Assembly (NCBI GenBank): GCA_934317205.1
Contig: CAKREL010000032.1
Coordinates: forward strand, 1 to 22,426
DNA length: 22,426 bases
Source of the DNA: an uncultured Eubacterium sp.
Lineage (GTDB): Bacteria; Bacillota; Clostridia; Lachnospirales; Lachnospiraceae
Direction of reading: 5' to 3'
Below, piece by piece: positions 21,897-22,426 of this stretch; position 1 is the stretch's first letter; the number at the start of each line of letters is the position of its first letter. Below the pieces are notes generated by a model, which ran no database searches, was not told the origin of the DNA, and saw only the letters and a program-made list of their open reading frames with translations. The translations under genes were made by a program, and so were the position numbers.

Positions 21897-22065
21897 TACG
21901 AGTTATTAACAAAGAGAAGGAAAGATATTTGTTGAAATTTTACAAAAAAGAAAGAAGATTAGCGTATCTATCAAACAGGTTTCTGGTAGAAGTAATGTTG
22001 AGAATGCTCCGAAAACAGGTGTAGTGAAAAAATAAAATTTCGATGTTTTTTTGTGAGAAGGAAAA

Positions 22066-22074
22066 TGATAAAAT
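22066..22074 (+). promoter_or_regulatory. Possible extended -10 element for the MalT-like gene
   Basis: TGATAAAAT (TG at 22066-22067, TAAAAT at 22069-22074) resembles an extended -10. No good -35 is present at the right distance. The surrounding 21900-22109 stretch is AT-rich and otherwise without a supportable gene. Confidence 0.3.
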
Positions 22075-22109
22075 AAAAAATAAGCATGTTTTGAGGAGAG
22101 GCAGAGAAA

Positions 22110-22426
22110 ATGTCAAAAGGAAAAAATAATCTGAATACAATTTATATATCGGAACGGCTGCAGGAATCTCTTCGCCCCATTGCCCATTGTGCATTGACGA
22201 CAGTGACAGCTCCCATGGGATATGGAAAGACAACCGCGGTAAATTGGTATCTGGCGCGTCAATCAAAAGCGGAAGGGGCGGTGATCATCCGTATCAGCAT
22301 TTATTCCGATAATCTGTCTATATTTTGGAAAAGTGTGCAGCAGGCTTTCGCATTTTCCGGTCTGACAGTTCTGGAAGATTATGATTGTCCGACAGACATG
22401 GCATCAGCGGGATTTCTGATGGATAC
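22110..22426 (+). CDS. N-terminal part of a MalT-like (STAND ATPase, LuxR-type) regulator, partial
   Basis: The first 105 residues of a protein that continues past the window. A Walker A motif TAPMGYGKTT lies at residues 33-42, followed by AVNWYLARQSKAEGAVIIRISIYSDNLSIFWKSVQQAF. This is the opening pattern of MalT-type transcription activators, which pair an NTPase module with a C-terminal LuxR HTH. The C-terminal domains cannot be seen, so the class is inferred. GAGGAGAGG lies 8-11 bases before the ATG. It diverges from the TRAP operon across about 310 bases. Confidence 0.75.
   Translation, partial: MSKGKNNLNTIYISERLQESLRPIAHCALTTVTAPMGYGKTTAVNWYLARQSKAEGAVIIRISIYSDNLSIFWKSVQQAFAFSGLTVLEDYDCPTDMASAGFLMD

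Noticed and set aside
21911..22035. Short plus-strand frames between the TRAP promoter and the MalT-like gene
   Set aside because: One frame (ending NVENAPKTGVVKK) looks protein-like, but it has no start codon with a ribosome-binding site and an upstream stop limits it to about 40 residues.
21940..22266. Minus-strand open frame overlapping the MalT-like start
   Set aside because: It overlaps the Walker A coding region of the plus-strand gene and its translation is low-complexity Leu/Phe/Ser.

Overview
The window looks like chromosome from a low-to-moderate-GC Gram-positive anaerobe, most likely a gut-type Clostridia/Lachnospiraceae member. This is inference, based on strong GGAGG ribosome-binding sites, sigma-A-like promoters, a lipobox substrate-binding protein, an HPr/Crh-like protein and many small, separately regulated catabolic operons. 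I see no rRNA, tRNA, IS element, prophage or CRISPR array.

Layout. (1) 1-929: the end of an unrecognised gene converges on a TRIC-type channel gene across a strong stem-loop. (2) 1296-3480: a small amidohydrolase, an ECF transporter S component and a FadR-type GntR regulator. (3) 3569-9634: a second FadR-type regulator diverges from a five-gene sugar-acid operon. That operon encodes a GntP permease, an HPr-like protein with no phosphorylatable histidine but a kept Ser46 site (Crh-like), an IlvD/Edd dehydratase, KDG kinase and KDPG aldolase. Together they form a semi-phosphorylative Entner-Doudoroff route from an aldonate to pyruvate and glyceraldehyde-3-phosphate. The divergent region holds two plausible promoters and repeated CATCAGATGA motifs. 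(4) 10045-16644: a zinc-finger/HTH regulator, two different MFS transporters, an M32 carboxypeptidase homologue that has lost its HExxH metal site, and a short PepX-like S15 peptidase with an intact triad. This appears to be a peptide uptake/processing operon and is the most novel-looking locus. (5) 16808-21800, minus strand: a decarboxylase-like amidohydrolase and a three-part TRAP transporter, followed by a TetR-family regulator with two tandem HTH domains. The TRAP operon promoter carries two unrelated palindromes, which fits a regulator with two reading heads. (6) 22110-end: the start of a MalT-like ATP-binding regulator, cut by the window edge.

Each catabolic block pairs a transporter with an enzyme and a local regulator. 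Several start codons were placed by ribosome-binding sites rather than by the longest frame: GTG 929, ATG 1296, ATG 2135, ATG 2749, ATG 4548, ATG 5917, ATG 6170, ATG 10045, ATG 10618 and TTG 17593.
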